Shown here: positions 1 to 6,474 of the stretch, one piece after another
Position numbering within the stretch: the stretch's first letter is position 1
Layout of the letters: each line of letters begins with the position of its first letter
Assembly (NCBI GenBank): GCA_002409725.1
Contig: DHOI01000023.1
Span: forward strand, 1,570 to 8,538
Direction of reading: 5' to 3'
Source of the DNA: Christensenella sp. UBA5394
GTDB lineage: Bacteria > Bacillota > Clostridia > Christensenellales > CAG-138
DNA: 6,969 nt
Program-made: the position numbers and the translations under genes
Notes under the pieces: model-generated
The model's database searches: none
Told to the model about the DNA's origin: nothing
The model's input: only the letters and a program-made list of their open reading frames with translations

Positions 1-1390
1 GCATGCCCATGGTTTTATGCACCATGTCCGTCCAGGCGGGGTCTACATTCTTATTGAACCAGGGTTCCAGCCGGTCGAGGTAGAGGGAATAACTGGTGAG
101 CCAATCGATGGCGGGGAAGTGGCGGCTATAGGCCAGCTTGGCGCTCAGACCCCAGAAGACCTTGACCGTGCGCAGCGTGGCCTGGGAGACAGGCTCGGAG
201 ATATCGCCGCCCGGCGGGGAGACCGCGCCGATGGCCGTTACAGCGCCCTCCTTAGGCTCGGTACCCAGCGTTTGCACCACGCCGGCCCGCTCGTAGAATT
301 CCGCCAAACGGCTGCCGAGGTAAGCGGGGTAGCCTTCTTCACCGGGCATTTCCTCCAAACGGCCGCTCATTTCACGTAGCGCTTCGGCCCAGCGGGAGGT
401 GGAATCCGCCATAATGGCCACCTTATAGCCCATATCGCGGTAGTACTCGGCAATGGTGATGCCGGTGTAAATGGAAGCCTCGCGGGCCGCCACCGGCATG
501 TCGGAGGTGTTGGCAATGAGCACCGTGCGCTTCATGAGTGAGAGGCCGGTGCGCGGATCCTTCAGCTCCGGGAATTCCATCAGCACGTCCGTCATTTCGT
601 TGCCGCGCTCGCCGCAGCCCACGTAAACGATGATGTCCGCATCGGCCCACTTGGCCAGCTGGTGCTGCACCACGGTTTTGCCGCTGCCGAAGGGGCCGGG
701 CACGGCGGACACGCCGCCCTTGGCCACGGGAAAGAGGGTGTCGATAACCCGCTGGCCGGTGATCATGGGCTCGCTGGGCGCGAGCTTGGCTTTATAGGGG
801 CGTCCCCGCCGCACGGGCCATTTTTGCAGCATGGGCAGATCGACTTCGCCCCGCTCGGTTTTGAGACGGGCGATGGGCGTGAGGATGTTGTATTCGCCCT
901 CGGCGACCCAAATGACCTCGCCGCAAACGCCCGGGGGCACCATCACCTTGTGCAGCACCGCTTCGGATTCCTGTACTGTACCCAGCACGTCGCCGGCCGC
1001 TACCTGATCGCCGACCTTGGCCACGGGCGCAAAGGGCCAGAGTTTTTCGTGGTCGAGGGAATCCACCACCACGCCGCGGTTGATGCGGTTGCCCGCCTGC
1101 TCGCGGATCTTATTGAGGGGGCGCTGGATGCCGTCGTAAATAGATTCGATGAGGCCCGGGGCCAGCTCCACGCTAAGCGGCGCGCCGGTGGATTCCACGG
1201 GCTCGCCCGGGCCGATGCCGCCCGTTTCTTCGTATACCTGGATAGAGGCCTTGTCGCCGCGCAGCTCGATGACTTCGCCGATGAGCTTCTTTTCGGAAAC
1301 GCGCACCACGTCGTACATCTGCACATCTGCCATGCCGCTGGCGACGATCAAAGGGCCGGACACTTTGATGATAGTTCCTTGGGTTGCCAT
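1..1390 (-). CDS. ntpA: V-type ATPase catalytic subunit A, 3' end cut by window edge
   Basis: Catalytic subunit of the V1 head: three A subunits alternate with three B subunits and hydrolyse or make ATP on the cytoplasmic side. I translated 463 codons without a stop from ATG at 1390; family members are about 580-600 residues, so roughly 120 C-terminal residues lie past the left edge. Visible landmarks are an N-terminal beta-barrel starting [15 protein letters not shown], the A-subunit-specific insertion (roughly residues 115-190), a Walker A loop GPFGSGKT at residues 232-239 (bases 674-697), the motif GCGER with the probable catalytic glutamate E261, and the Walker B segment IMADSTSRW at 326-334 with D329. 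An A-type PGGDISEP motif follows near residue 390. A perfect GGAGGAG lies at 1397-1403, six bases before the ATG, inside the end of the upstream gene; the stop TAG of that gene directly abuts this ATG. No truncation or intein is seen. The identification is very secure; the Walker A loop and GER motif separate it from subunit B. Confidence 0.97.
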   Translation of the reverse strand, partial: MATQGTIIKVSGPLIVASGMADVQMYDVVRVSEKKLIGEVIELRGDKASIQVYEETGGIGPGEPVESTGAPLSVELAPGLIESIYDGIQRPLNKIREQAGNRINRGVVVDSLDHEKLWPFAPVAKVGDQVAAGDVLGTVQESEAVLHKVMVPPGVCGEVIWVAEGEYNILTPIARLKTERGEVDLPMLQKWPVRRGRPYKAKLAPSEPMITGQRVIDTLFPVAKGGVSAVPGPFGSGKTVVQHQLAKWADADIIVYVGCGERGNEMTDVLMEFPELKDPRTGLSLMKRTVLIANTSDMPVAAREASIYTGITIAEYYRDMGYKVAIMADSTSRWAEALREMSGRLEEMPGEEGYPAYLGSRLAEFYERAGVVQTLGTEPKEGAVTAIGAVSPPGGDISEPVSQATLRTVKVFWGLSAKLAYSRHFPAIDWLTSYSLYLDRLEPWFNKNVDPAWTDMVHKTMGM

Positions 1391-1726
1391 CTATTTCTCC
1401 TCCGCAAAAAGAATATCCGCGCCAATCGCCTTTTCGACATTGGCTTTGATGTTGGCCATCGCCACGCCGGAGCTGCCATGTGCATCCGGGATGGGGATGA
1501 TGGCGGGGAAGGTTTCGGATTTATATTGCTCCACCGCTTCCCGGCAAGCCGCAAAAAGCGGCTCGGTCAAAAAGATGACCTTGTATTCCTCCCGGGCCAG
1601 GCGGTGGATGAGCCTCGCGGCCTTATCCGGATCCGTTTCTGGGAAAACGGCCAGGCCTACTGCTTTGGCCAGGAGCACGGAATCCCGCTCGCCAATTATG
1701 GCAAGATCGCCTTTTTTACCAGCCAT
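1391..1726 (-). CDS. ntpG: V-type ATPase subunit F (central stalk)
   Basis: A 111-residue protein of normal length for subunit F, which binds subunit D in the rotating central shaft and modulates coupling. It starts MAGKKGDLAIIGERDSVLLA, with the typical opening beta-strand plus G-E-R/D element, and has the Rossmann-like pattern of this family, including a central strand YKVIFLTEPL and a late segment FPAIIPIPDAHGSSGVA close to the conserved P-I-P-D/S-x2-G stretch. The gene overlaps the end of subunit C by 11 bases: its ATG lies inside the last codons of that gene. Only a weak purine run (GAAAGG, 13 bases before the ATG) serves as ribosome-binding site, so translation is probably coupled to that of subunit C. 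Its stop TAG touches the ATG of subunit A. The symbol follows E. hirae usage; in other naming schemes the same gene is atpF. Confidence 0.93.
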   Translation of the reverse strand: MAGKKGDLAIIGERDSVLLAKAVGLAVFPETDPDKAARLIHRLAREEYKVIFLTEPLFAACREAVEQYKSETFPAIIPIPDAHGSSGVAMANIKANVEKAIGADILFAEEK

Positions 1727-2699
1727 ATAACGTACGCAGCCTTTCCGTGATGATTCGATCTGATAAGCCGTTGCGCTTGGCCGTGAGGATCAGGCGCACG
1801 CAGAGCGCCTCCTGTTCCCGGGCCAGCAGATAGGCCACCACCGGGGCGATGGATTTGTTGTCGTAGCGGGCGCGGTTAAAGCGGCCCATGAGGTAGTCGT
1901 CCCGCTCCCGTTCGAGCGCTGCCAAGCCCTCGCCGCCTTGCAGGGCCTCCAGCCCCTTGCGGATGCCGGGCCCGGCCGGGCCGAGGGCCACCAGCCTTTG
2001 GAGGGCTTCCGCGGGCGCTTCGAGGCCGGCGATTAGAGCGGCATGGGAGATATCCCCTGCGGGCAGCAGCAACTCCCGTAGCCTTTCGGCTGTGCCATCC
2101 ATCTGCTTGAGGCGCAGCATGGAGAGCACGTTGTCAAAATCCGCCAGGGCCTTAAAATAGGCCGTGACCAGCGGGTGCTTTGTATCGTAGGCGTATTGCA
2201 CATAGGCCCCGTCCAGCGCGGTGGAAAGGCGCGCCGGATCCACGCCGCTTTGAAAATCCCGCTCAAGGCTTGTCAGCACGGCCTGGAATTGGGGGGGCAG
2301 CTCCTTATACTCGGCTGCCTCTACCATGCGGGCCAGCGCCTCAGGCTCGTACACGCCGCCCCGCAAGAGGGCCGGCGCTTCGGTGCTGGCCGTAAGGCGG
2401 AGCTTTAGCAAGAGCTTTAGGTTATGCACATCCGCCTTGAGCAGGAACACATCCGTAACGGTCGGCTCGAAGGAAATCTCCTTTACAAGCGCATAGGCGG
2501 CGCTAAGCGCGCCCGCTACCAACCGCTCTGCATCTGCAGCGGTGGCCTCCGGCAAGCCGCCGTAGCCCAAATCCACCAGGTGGCGCACAGCCTCTTGCGC
2601 GCCACCCTCCAGCATGCGTTGGAGGCTAGCAGGGCTCAAAAGCTCTTTTTCATGGCAGCGTATGCGCGTTACGCCATAAGTGACGCTGTCCTGTGGCAT
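1716..2699 (-). CDS. ntpC: V-type ATPase subunit C (rotor adaptor, eukaryotic subunit d homologue)
   Basis: A 327-residue, almost entirely alpha-helical protein that caps the membrane rotor ring and receives the central shaft. The length fits the family (about 320-350). Family traits are a start YGVTRIRCHEKELLS resembling the opening of bacterial C subunits, a conserved helix VFLLKADVHNLKLLLKLRL at about residues 84-102 (the D-x-x-N-x-K-x-L-L-K signature), a second repeat around YDTKHPLVTAYFKALADFDN, and a C-terminal stretch VVAYLLAREQEALCVRLILT near residue 300. These are the repeated three-helix units of the funnel-shaped fold. The ATG at 2699 is preceded by GGAAGG at 2708-2713, eight bases away, which follows directly on the TAA of subunit E. 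The 3' end overlaps subunit F. No membrane segments or oddities are seen. Confidence 0.94.
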   Translation of the reverse strand: MPQDSVTYGVTRIRCHEKELLSPASLQRMLEGGAQEAVRHLVDLGYGGLPEATAADAERLVAGALSAAYALVKEISFEPTVTDVFLLKADVHNLKLLLKLRLTASTEAPALLRGGVYEPEALARMVEAAEYKELPPQFQAVLTSLERDFQSGVDPARLSTALDGAYVQYAYDTKHPLVTAYFKALADFDNVLSMLRLKQMDGTAERLRELLLPAGDISHAALIAGLEAPAEALQRLVALGPAGPGIRKGLEALQGGEGLAALERERDDYLMGRFNRARYDNKSIAPVVAYLLAREQEALCVRLILTAKRNGLSDRIITERLRTLYGW

Positions 2700-2713
2700 A
2701 TCAACTACCTTCC

Positions 2714-3316
2714 TTATCCGAATAATAGCGCGGCCACACCGCTCTCCTCGGCCCTGCGCAAATCGCGCAAAACGGCCTCAAAGGAGCAGTTGATCTCGTA
2801 GCTTTCGCCAGCGAGTAGAAAGCCGCCGCCAATCTGTGCCCTGGGTTGCCCCAGCGCCAGGGGCGCTTTGGCCAGGGCTGTAAGCTTCGCGTTCACGCCC
2901 GGCAAAATGGTTGCCAAAGCCGCCGCATCCACCTGTGCGGGCAGGATGGTTTCCCCGCCCTCTGCGCTCGATAGCAGGAGCTTGGCGAGGATCGCTTCCC
3001 GCTCCGGCCCGGCGAACGCGTTAAGCTGCGCCGCGGCAGCCTCGAAAGCTTCGTCGACCACAGCGCGCCGATCGGCCAGGGCCTGCTTGCGCGCATCCAA
3101 AAGTGCGTTGGTGCGGCTGCGCTCTAATATATCCGCGTCTGCCGCCTTGGCCTTATCTTCCGCCTCTGTGAGGATGCGGCCGGCCTCGGCTTCGGCTTGG
3201 GCCGCCTGGGCGTCCGCCCGGGCGCGGGCTTCCGCCAGCGCCGCTTCGGCCTCGGCCTTTGCGCCTTCCACGATAGAAGAGAGCAGGCGCTCGCCGTTGT
3301 TCAAATCCTTAGCCAT
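2714..3316 (-). CDS. ntpE: V-type ATPase subunit E (peripheral stalk)
   Basis: A 200-residue peripheral-stalk subunit that pairs with the small G/H-type subunit and ties the A3B3 head to subunit I. Residues 1 to about 95 are a long Ala/Glu/Arg-rich helix; the C-terminal half is a compact alpha/beta domain that ends with the family signature GGFLLAGESYEINCSFEAVL at about residues 163-182. I chose ATG at 3316, not the in-frame TTG at 3331: GGGAG at 3325-3329 stands eight bases before the ATG at a proper distance, and the TTG itself overlaps this ribosome-binding site. The gap to subunit K is 27 bases, and the TAA stop is 14 bases before subunit C. The very high alanine content fits a GC-rich genome and a coiled-coil stalk. 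Confidence 0.94.
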   Translation of the reverse strand: MAKDLNNGERLLSSIVEGAKAEAEAALAEARARADAQAAQAEAEAGRILTEAEDKAKAADADILERSRTNALLDARKQALADRRAVVDEAFEAAAAQLNAFAGPEREAILAKLLLSSAEGGETILPAQVDAAALATILPGVNAKLTALAKAPLALGQPRAQIGGGFLLAGESYEINCSFEAVLRDLRRAEESGVAALLFG

Positions 3317-3343
3317 ACTGTAATCTCCCAAATGCGCCAGGCG

Positions 3344-3838
3344 TTAAACCTGCACGCCGTTGACCATTAGGAAGGAGAAGAGCAGCGCCAACACCGCGTA
3401 GGTTTCCACCATAACGGCGAAGATGATAGCCTTACCGGCCTCCTCCGGCCGCTTGCCCACCATGGCGATGCCCGTGGCCGCCGTGCGGCCCTGCACGATG
3501 GCGCTATACCAGCCGCCGAAGGCAATGGGCAGGGCGGAAAGGAAGAACTGGATGCCCTGGGCCACGGAAAGCTCCGGGCCGCCCGCGCCTAACAGGCCGG
3601 CCTTGGAGGCGATAACGAAGCCGATCAGAAGGCCGTAAATGCCCTGGGTGCCGGGCAGGAGCTGCAGCACCAGCACGGAGCCGAAATGATCGGGGTTCTC
3701 GGCAATGACCGCCGCGCCCGCTTCGCCCGCGTGACCCACGCCGATGGCCGAGCCGATGCCCGCCCACATAGCAGCGAACACAGCGCCGGCCGCAGCCAGA
3801 AGCTGACCGTTGAGACCAAGAGATTCATAGAGTGCCAT
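3344..3838 (-). CDS. ntpK: V-type ATPase subunit K, Na+-type rotor ring (proteolipid c subunit)
   Basis: A 164-residue proteolipid with four membrane helices (about 11-34, 53-79, 94-117 and 134-160), that is, two fused hairpins. The rotor ring built from it carries the transported ion past subunit I. The Na+ site described for E. hirae NtpK is present in full: L61, T64, Q65 and Y68 in the segment LLPGTQGIYG, at the same residue numbers, plus Q116 in IVQGRT and the essential carboxylate E145 in VMVETYAVLALL (Q110 and E139 in E. hirae). Hairpin 1 lacks a carboxylate at the matching place, so one ion per double hairpin is expected. The ATG at 3838 has a GGAGG site at 3849-3853, ten bases upstream. 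The coding region follows the only long gap of the operon, which may boost its translation. Sodium coupling is inferred from these residues, not measured. Confidence 0.96.
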   Translation of the reverse strand: MALYESLGLNGQLLAAAGAVFAAMWAGIGSAIGVGHAGEAGAAVIAENPDHFGSVLVLQLLPGTQGIYGLLIGFVIASKAGLLGAGGPELSVAQGIQFFLSALPIAFGGWYSAIVQGRTAATGIAMVGKRPEEAGKAIIFAVMVETYAVLALLFSFLMVNGVQV

Positions 3839-3913
3839 TGTTTTGAAACCTCCAATTATTGTTTGAAATAGTGGTTTTGTATATCCAGGCGGCGGGCCGC
3901 CTTGTTCGGTGCG
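3839..3913 (-). promoter_or_regulatory. I-K intergenic element: GC hairpin and A+U-rich translation leader
   Basis: This 75-base gap is the longest between ATPase genes here. On the mRNA strand it first gives a perfect six-pair hairpin (AGGCGG, loop CCCG, CCGCCT; 3887-3902), then about 48 bases with only around 30% G+C, ending in GGAGG before the ATG of ntpK. No U-run follows the hairpin, so it does not look like a terminator. The arrangement suggests an RNA processing or stability point plus an open ribosome-binding region that raises production of the multicopy ring subunit. The function is inferred. Confidence 0.5.
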
Positions 3914-5839
3914 TTATTTGCCCGCTACCTGCGAATGGCGGGTGGCATACCGGAGGGGGCGGAAGGGCCTGCCGCCGGATTCGTAGAACTTGCCGAAGAA
4001 CTCCACATACTGCAAGCGCGCCGTGTGCACGAAGCAGCCCAGGGTGCTGATGGCCATCATAAAGAGATGAATGCCCACGGAGAGCACGGCCGTGATGATA
4101 AAACCGATCACCGTCATCACCATATTGCCCTTGAAGGCCGTAAAGAGCATGTCCCAGCAGAGGATATTCAGAACCAGGCCGATCACGCCCGTGGAAAGGC
4201 CCAGGGCGAAGATGCGCGCATAGGAGAGCACGTCCCCCAGCCAGGAGGCGATGTCGTAAAGCTTGCCGCCGCCGCTAAGGAGGCGCCCTGCGATATTTTT
4301 CTTGGAGCGGCCCGCGAAAAGGAACACGGCGAGAGCAGCCAGGATGGCCATCCATTTGCCGATCGTCGCCAGCACGGCCGGGAAGCCCAGCATGGGCGCC
4401 CCCAGCAGGATCACGCCGGAAATGATCAGGATCCAGCAGAAGTTATCGATGATCGCGCCCCACCAATCTCCGGCCTTTATGCAGCGGTAGGTGGCGATGA
4501 GCACAGCGAAGAACATATGCACGATGCCCAGCCCCGCACACACGGCCAGCATGGCCAGCGGCTCTGTAGAGGAATCGATCAGGGGGAAAGTATTTTCAAA
4601 AGGCAGGCCCCTGAAGATCTCCGGCCAGGTAACGCCGAAGAAGGAGCCGAAGAGCAGGCCCATGAAGATGGTGGAAATGCCGCCCTGCATCAGCACGCCC
4701 GCGAGGCCCGCCATCATCCCCCGCGGCTTCATATATTTAAGAAAGAGCGCTGCGCCGACGGCCAATAGGATGCCGTAGCCCGTATCTGTGAGCATCATGC
4801 CGAAAAAGATGAAATAGAAGGGCATGAACAGGGGCGTGGCGTCCACAGCGCCGTAGGCCGGCAGGGAATAAAGATTTGTGACCGCCTCATAGGGCGCGAC
4901 CAGGGGCTTGTTGCGCAAAACCGTGGGCGGCGTTTCGTCCTCGGCCGGCTCGCTAAAATCGAGGTAGTAGATATCGGTTACCGCATTGAGCGCCGCTTCG
5001 ATCTCGTCGCGCTGATCCTCCCGCGCCCAGCCTTCCAAAATGAAGGTGGCCTCGGTAGCGCCGGTCTGCCCCTTGCCAGCTTCCAGGTCCCGCTCAATAA
5101 GGGCCGCGTCCTGGCCAAAGCAAAGGGCGGGGCGTTCCTTTCCCAGGCTCGCCAGCTCCGCATGTAAGGCTTCGGCCCGCGCCTCTAAATCGGCAACCTC
5201 CTCCTCCAGCGCGCGGATGTTCGCGGCCGGCGTGCCACAAAGGCCGGGGAAGGCGTATTCGCGCAAGTTCAGCCTCTTGACGAGCGAGAGCACTTCCTCT
5301 TGTTTACTTTCCAGGCAGGCGATGAGCACGGCCCTTTCCCGCCCGCCGCCGTAAACCTCAACCACGGCCTCCAAACCGGCCAGCAGATCCACCTGCTCGG
5401 CCGGCAAAAAGCCCGTGATATATCGTACGCTGCGCGTATGGCGGATCTGTGCCATATCGGCCGTAAGATCCTCCCAGGGGCGCAGCTGAGCGATAAGGGC
5501 GCGGCGTTTATCCGCCTCCGTCCGCAGGCCGGCTATGGAGCGCTCCAATTCTTCGACCCTGGCGCATAGCTCCAAGGAGGCGGGCAGCGCCTCGGCAAGC
5601 GCCGTGGCGCTCATTTCGGGCTTGGGGCCCAGCCCCTGCTTTTCGGCGTATTTTTTGAGCGTATGCTGCGCACTCTGCAAGCGCTGCACCCGGCTTTCCC
5701 ATTGGGGCAGCAAAGCGCTCTCGCGGCCTTCTTCGACGGGGATGATCTGCACGGCCGCAATAGCCTGCAGGGCCCCCAGCAGGGCGTTTTCATCCGCCTT
5801 GCGGCCAATAAGCGTGAGCCGTTTTATGGGAACGATCAT
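3914..5839 (-). CDS. ntpI: V-type ATPase subunit I (membrane stator, a subunit)
   Basis: A 641-residue membrane stator that forms the two ion half-channels beside the rotor ring and anchors the peripheral stalks; the length is typical. Residues 1 to about 335 are the cytoplasmic part, with an N-terminal alpha/beta lobe (MIVPIKRLTLIG), coiled-coil helices around 45-120 and 203-232, and a second lobe near 260-295. The C-terminal half has about seven or eight membrane helices (about 337-367, 374-402, 426-450, 463-486, 493-510, 533-562, 572-600). Conserved marks are FGMMLTDTGYG at 346-356, the stator arginine R542 in LSYARIFALGLS, and a second channel arginine R608 in VHTARLQYVEFFGKFYE, matching the paired arginines of yeast Vph1. 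ATG at 5839 overlaps the previous stop as ATGA, with AAGGG at 5847-5851 seven bases upstream. The next gene, ntpK, is 75 bases away. Confidence 0.96.
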   Translation of the reverse strand: MIVPIKRLTLIGRKADENALLGALQAIAAVQIIPVEEGRESALLPQWESRVQRLQSAQHTLKKYAEKQGLGPKPEMSATALAEALPASLELCARVEELERSIAGLRTEADKRRALIAQLRPWEDLTADMAQIRHTRSVRYITGFLPAEQVDLLAGLEAVVEVYGGGRERAVLIACLESKQEEVLSLVKRLNLREYAFPGLCGTPAANIRALEEEVADLEARAEALHAELASLGKERPALCFGQDAALIERDLEAGKGQTGATEATFILEGWAREDQRDEIEAALNAVTDIYYLDFSEPAEDETPPTVLRNKPLVAPYEAVTNLYSLPAYGAVDATPLFMPFYFIFFGMMLTDTGYGILLAVGAALFLKYMKPRGMMAGLAGVLMQGGISTIFMGLLFGSFFGVTWPEIFRGLPFENTFPLIDSSTEPLAMLAVCAGLGIVHMFFAVLIATYRCIKAGDWWGAIIDNFCWILIISGVILLGAPMLGFPAVLATIGKWMAILAALAVFLFAGRSKKNIAGRLLSGGGKLYDIASWLGDVLSYARIFALGLSTGVIGLVLNILCWDMLFTAFKGNMVMTVIGFIITAVLSVGIHLFMMAISTLGCFVHTARLQYVEFFGKFYESGGRPFRPLRYATRHSQVAGK

Positions 5840-6144
5840 GCTTTCACCCTTTCCAGAATGTAGGCCGCGGCCCTGGGTAGGGCTTGCCTGGCTGCCTCTT
5901 TGCGCCGGGCGGATTCCGCTGCCTGCTCCTGACCAATCTCCCGGGCCAGCCGCTTGCCCTCTTCTTCCGCCTTCAAAGCGGAAGCGGCCGCCAGCGCACG
6001 GCCTTTTTCCCGGGCCGCCTCCAGGCGGTCAAGGGCGGCCTGGTGTGCGGAGGCTTCGATAGCGCGGGCCTGCCGGGCCGCCTCTTTACGGATGGACGAT
6101 GCCTGCGCCTCCGCCTCGGAGATCTTTTCGATGATGGATGGCAA
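5836..6144 (-). CDS. ntpF: V-type ATPase small peripheral-stalk subunit (G/H type)
   Basis: A 102-residue, wholly helical protein rich in Ala, Glu, Arg and Lys with heptad-like spacing (for example EKISEAEAQASSIRKEAARQ at residues 6-25), as expected for the small subunit that winds around subunit E to make the peripheral stalk. It stands first in the operon directly before subunit I, as in E. hirae (ntpF) and Thermus (G). No in-frame ATG fits; the start is TTG at 6144, preceded by GGGAGGT at 6153-6159, eight bases away. The stop TGA overlaps the ATG of subunit I by four bases, so the two are probably translated in a coupled way. Low-complexity coiled coils are hard to assign by sequence alone; the identity rests strongly on position and length. 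Database labels for this gene vary (subunit H, G or NtpF). Confidence 0.87.
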   Translation of the reverse strand: MPSIIEKISEAEAQASSIRKEAARQARAIEASAHQAALDRLEAAREKGRALAAASALKAEEEGKRLAREIGQEQAAESARRKEAARQALPRAAAYILERVKA

Positions 6145-6159
6145 ACCTTTTTACCTCCC
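6142..6159 (-). promoter_or_regulatory. Ribosome-binding site that sets a TTG start for the first ATPase gene
   Basis: On the minus strand GGGAGGT (6153-6159) is followed by eight bases and then TTG (6142-6144), which opens the frame of the small stalk subunit. The strong match to the 16S rRNA tail at the ideal distance decides the TTG start; the next in-frame start codons lie well inside the conserved helix. Confidence 0.75.
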
Positions 6160-6318
6160 TTTATGTTTTTTATTCGATCCTTATATTTTAGCTATAGTAT
6201 GCGCCGGACAATGCGGTACGCCGCAAGCGCTTTCGGGTATGGCAATCGCGCCGCGAATCTCGAATAGGGGACTAGCTGATCCGTCCTTAGCGGATTGTGA
6301 CAAAGAAAACAAAGTATT
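6145..6318 (-). promoter_or_regulatory. Long, possibly folded 5' leader of the ATPase mRNA
   Basis: If transcription starts just after the -10 box at 6325-6330, the leader is about 175 bases, long for a bacterial operon. Read on the minus strand it contains hairpin ATCCG/CGGAT (6291-6295 with 6279-6283, loop of seven), hairpin TGCGG/CCGCA with loop CGTA (6212-6225), a possible helix GGCGC/GCGCT (6248-6252 with 6226-6230), and a possible closing helix AGCTA/TAGCT (6273-6277 with 6190-6194) that would enclose the GC-rich core. An A-rich stretch then leads to the ribosome-binding site. No U-tract follows any of these stems, so any control would more likely act on translation. I do not recognise a known riboswitch consensus; the pairings were found by eye and may be chance. 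Confidence 0.35.
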
Positions 6319-6324
6319 TCTCTC

Positions 6325-6353
6325 ATTGTACAGCCAAAATTGTAGAAGGGCAA
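6325..6353 (-). promoter_or_regulatory. Candidate sigma70-type promoter for the ATPase operon
   Basis: On the minus strand TTGCCC (6348-6353, 4 of 6 to consensus) and TACAAT (6325-6330, 5 of 6) are exactly 17 bases apart. It lies downstream of the upp terminator and faces the ATPase genes, in an A+T-rich part of the spacer. This is the best promoter match I see in the spacer. Confidence 0.55.
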
Positions 6354-6367
6354 GATGGGACTGCAAA
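6339..6367 (-). promoter_or_regulatory. Second candidate promoter, overlapping the first
   Basis: TTTGCA (6362-6367, 4 of 6) and TACAAT (6339-6344, 5 of 6) are again separated by 17 bases, shifted 14 bases upstream of the other candidate. It shares sequence with the first promoter, so only one of them may be active, or they may give alternative start points. Confidence 0.35.
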
Positions 6368-6421
6368 GTTTTATTTAAAATCATGATATTTGTAACAAGC
6401 CTAAGTACATGTTGATGTAAT

Positions 6422-6459
6422 AAAAGACGGCCTCCACGCAAACGGGAAGCCGACTTTTT
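6422..6459 (-). terminator. Intrinsic terminator after upp
   Basis: On the minus strand AAAA precedes stem arm GTCGGCTTCC, a nine-base loop, and arm GGAGGCCGTC, followed by TTTTATTA. The stem has one T-T mismatch and one G-U pair, and the flanking A and T runs extend it. It begins 16 bases past the upp stop codon (6475). The other strand also ends in TTTTT, so it could act in both directions. It separates upp from the ATPase operon. Confidence 0.8.
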
Positions 6460-6474
6460 GTGATGATCTCGCGG

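Noticed and set aside
662..1750. A 362-codon open frame on the plus strand opposite subunits A and F.
   Set aside because: The minus strand here encodes unmistakable conserved ATPase subunits. The plus frame is rich in His, Gly and Arg, has no recognisable domain or ribosome-binding site, and arises from GC-rich codon use on the coding strand.
3317..3331. Upstream TTG start for subunit E at 3331.
   Set aside because: The TTG overlaps the GGGAG ribosome-binding site; ATG at 3316 is properly spaced and gives the usual N-terminus.
3887..3902. The GC hairpin between subunits I and K as a transcription terminator.
   Set aside because: No U-run follows on the mRNA strand, and termination here would remove the downstream subunits of the same complex.
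3902..4768. A 288-codon open frame on the plus strand opposite subunit I.
   Set aside because: Low-complexity His/Gln/Glu/Ala composition mirrors the membrane helices on the other strand; no start signal and no family resemblance.
6185..6211. A further promoter-like pair TTGTCC/TAAAAT inside the leader.
   Set aside because: The spacer is only 15 bases and the region is A+T-rich by nature; the upstream candidates with 17-base spacers are better.
6190..6280. A tRNA or tRNA-like gene in the GC-rich core of the leader.
   Set aside because: No acceptor stem, anticodon arm or T-arm consensus can be drawn on either strand.
6181..6441. An 86-codon minus-strand frame with TTG start in the upp-ATPase spacer.
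   Set aside because: It begins inside the terminator stem, has no ribosome-binding site, crosses both promoter candidates and shows no protein-like pattern.
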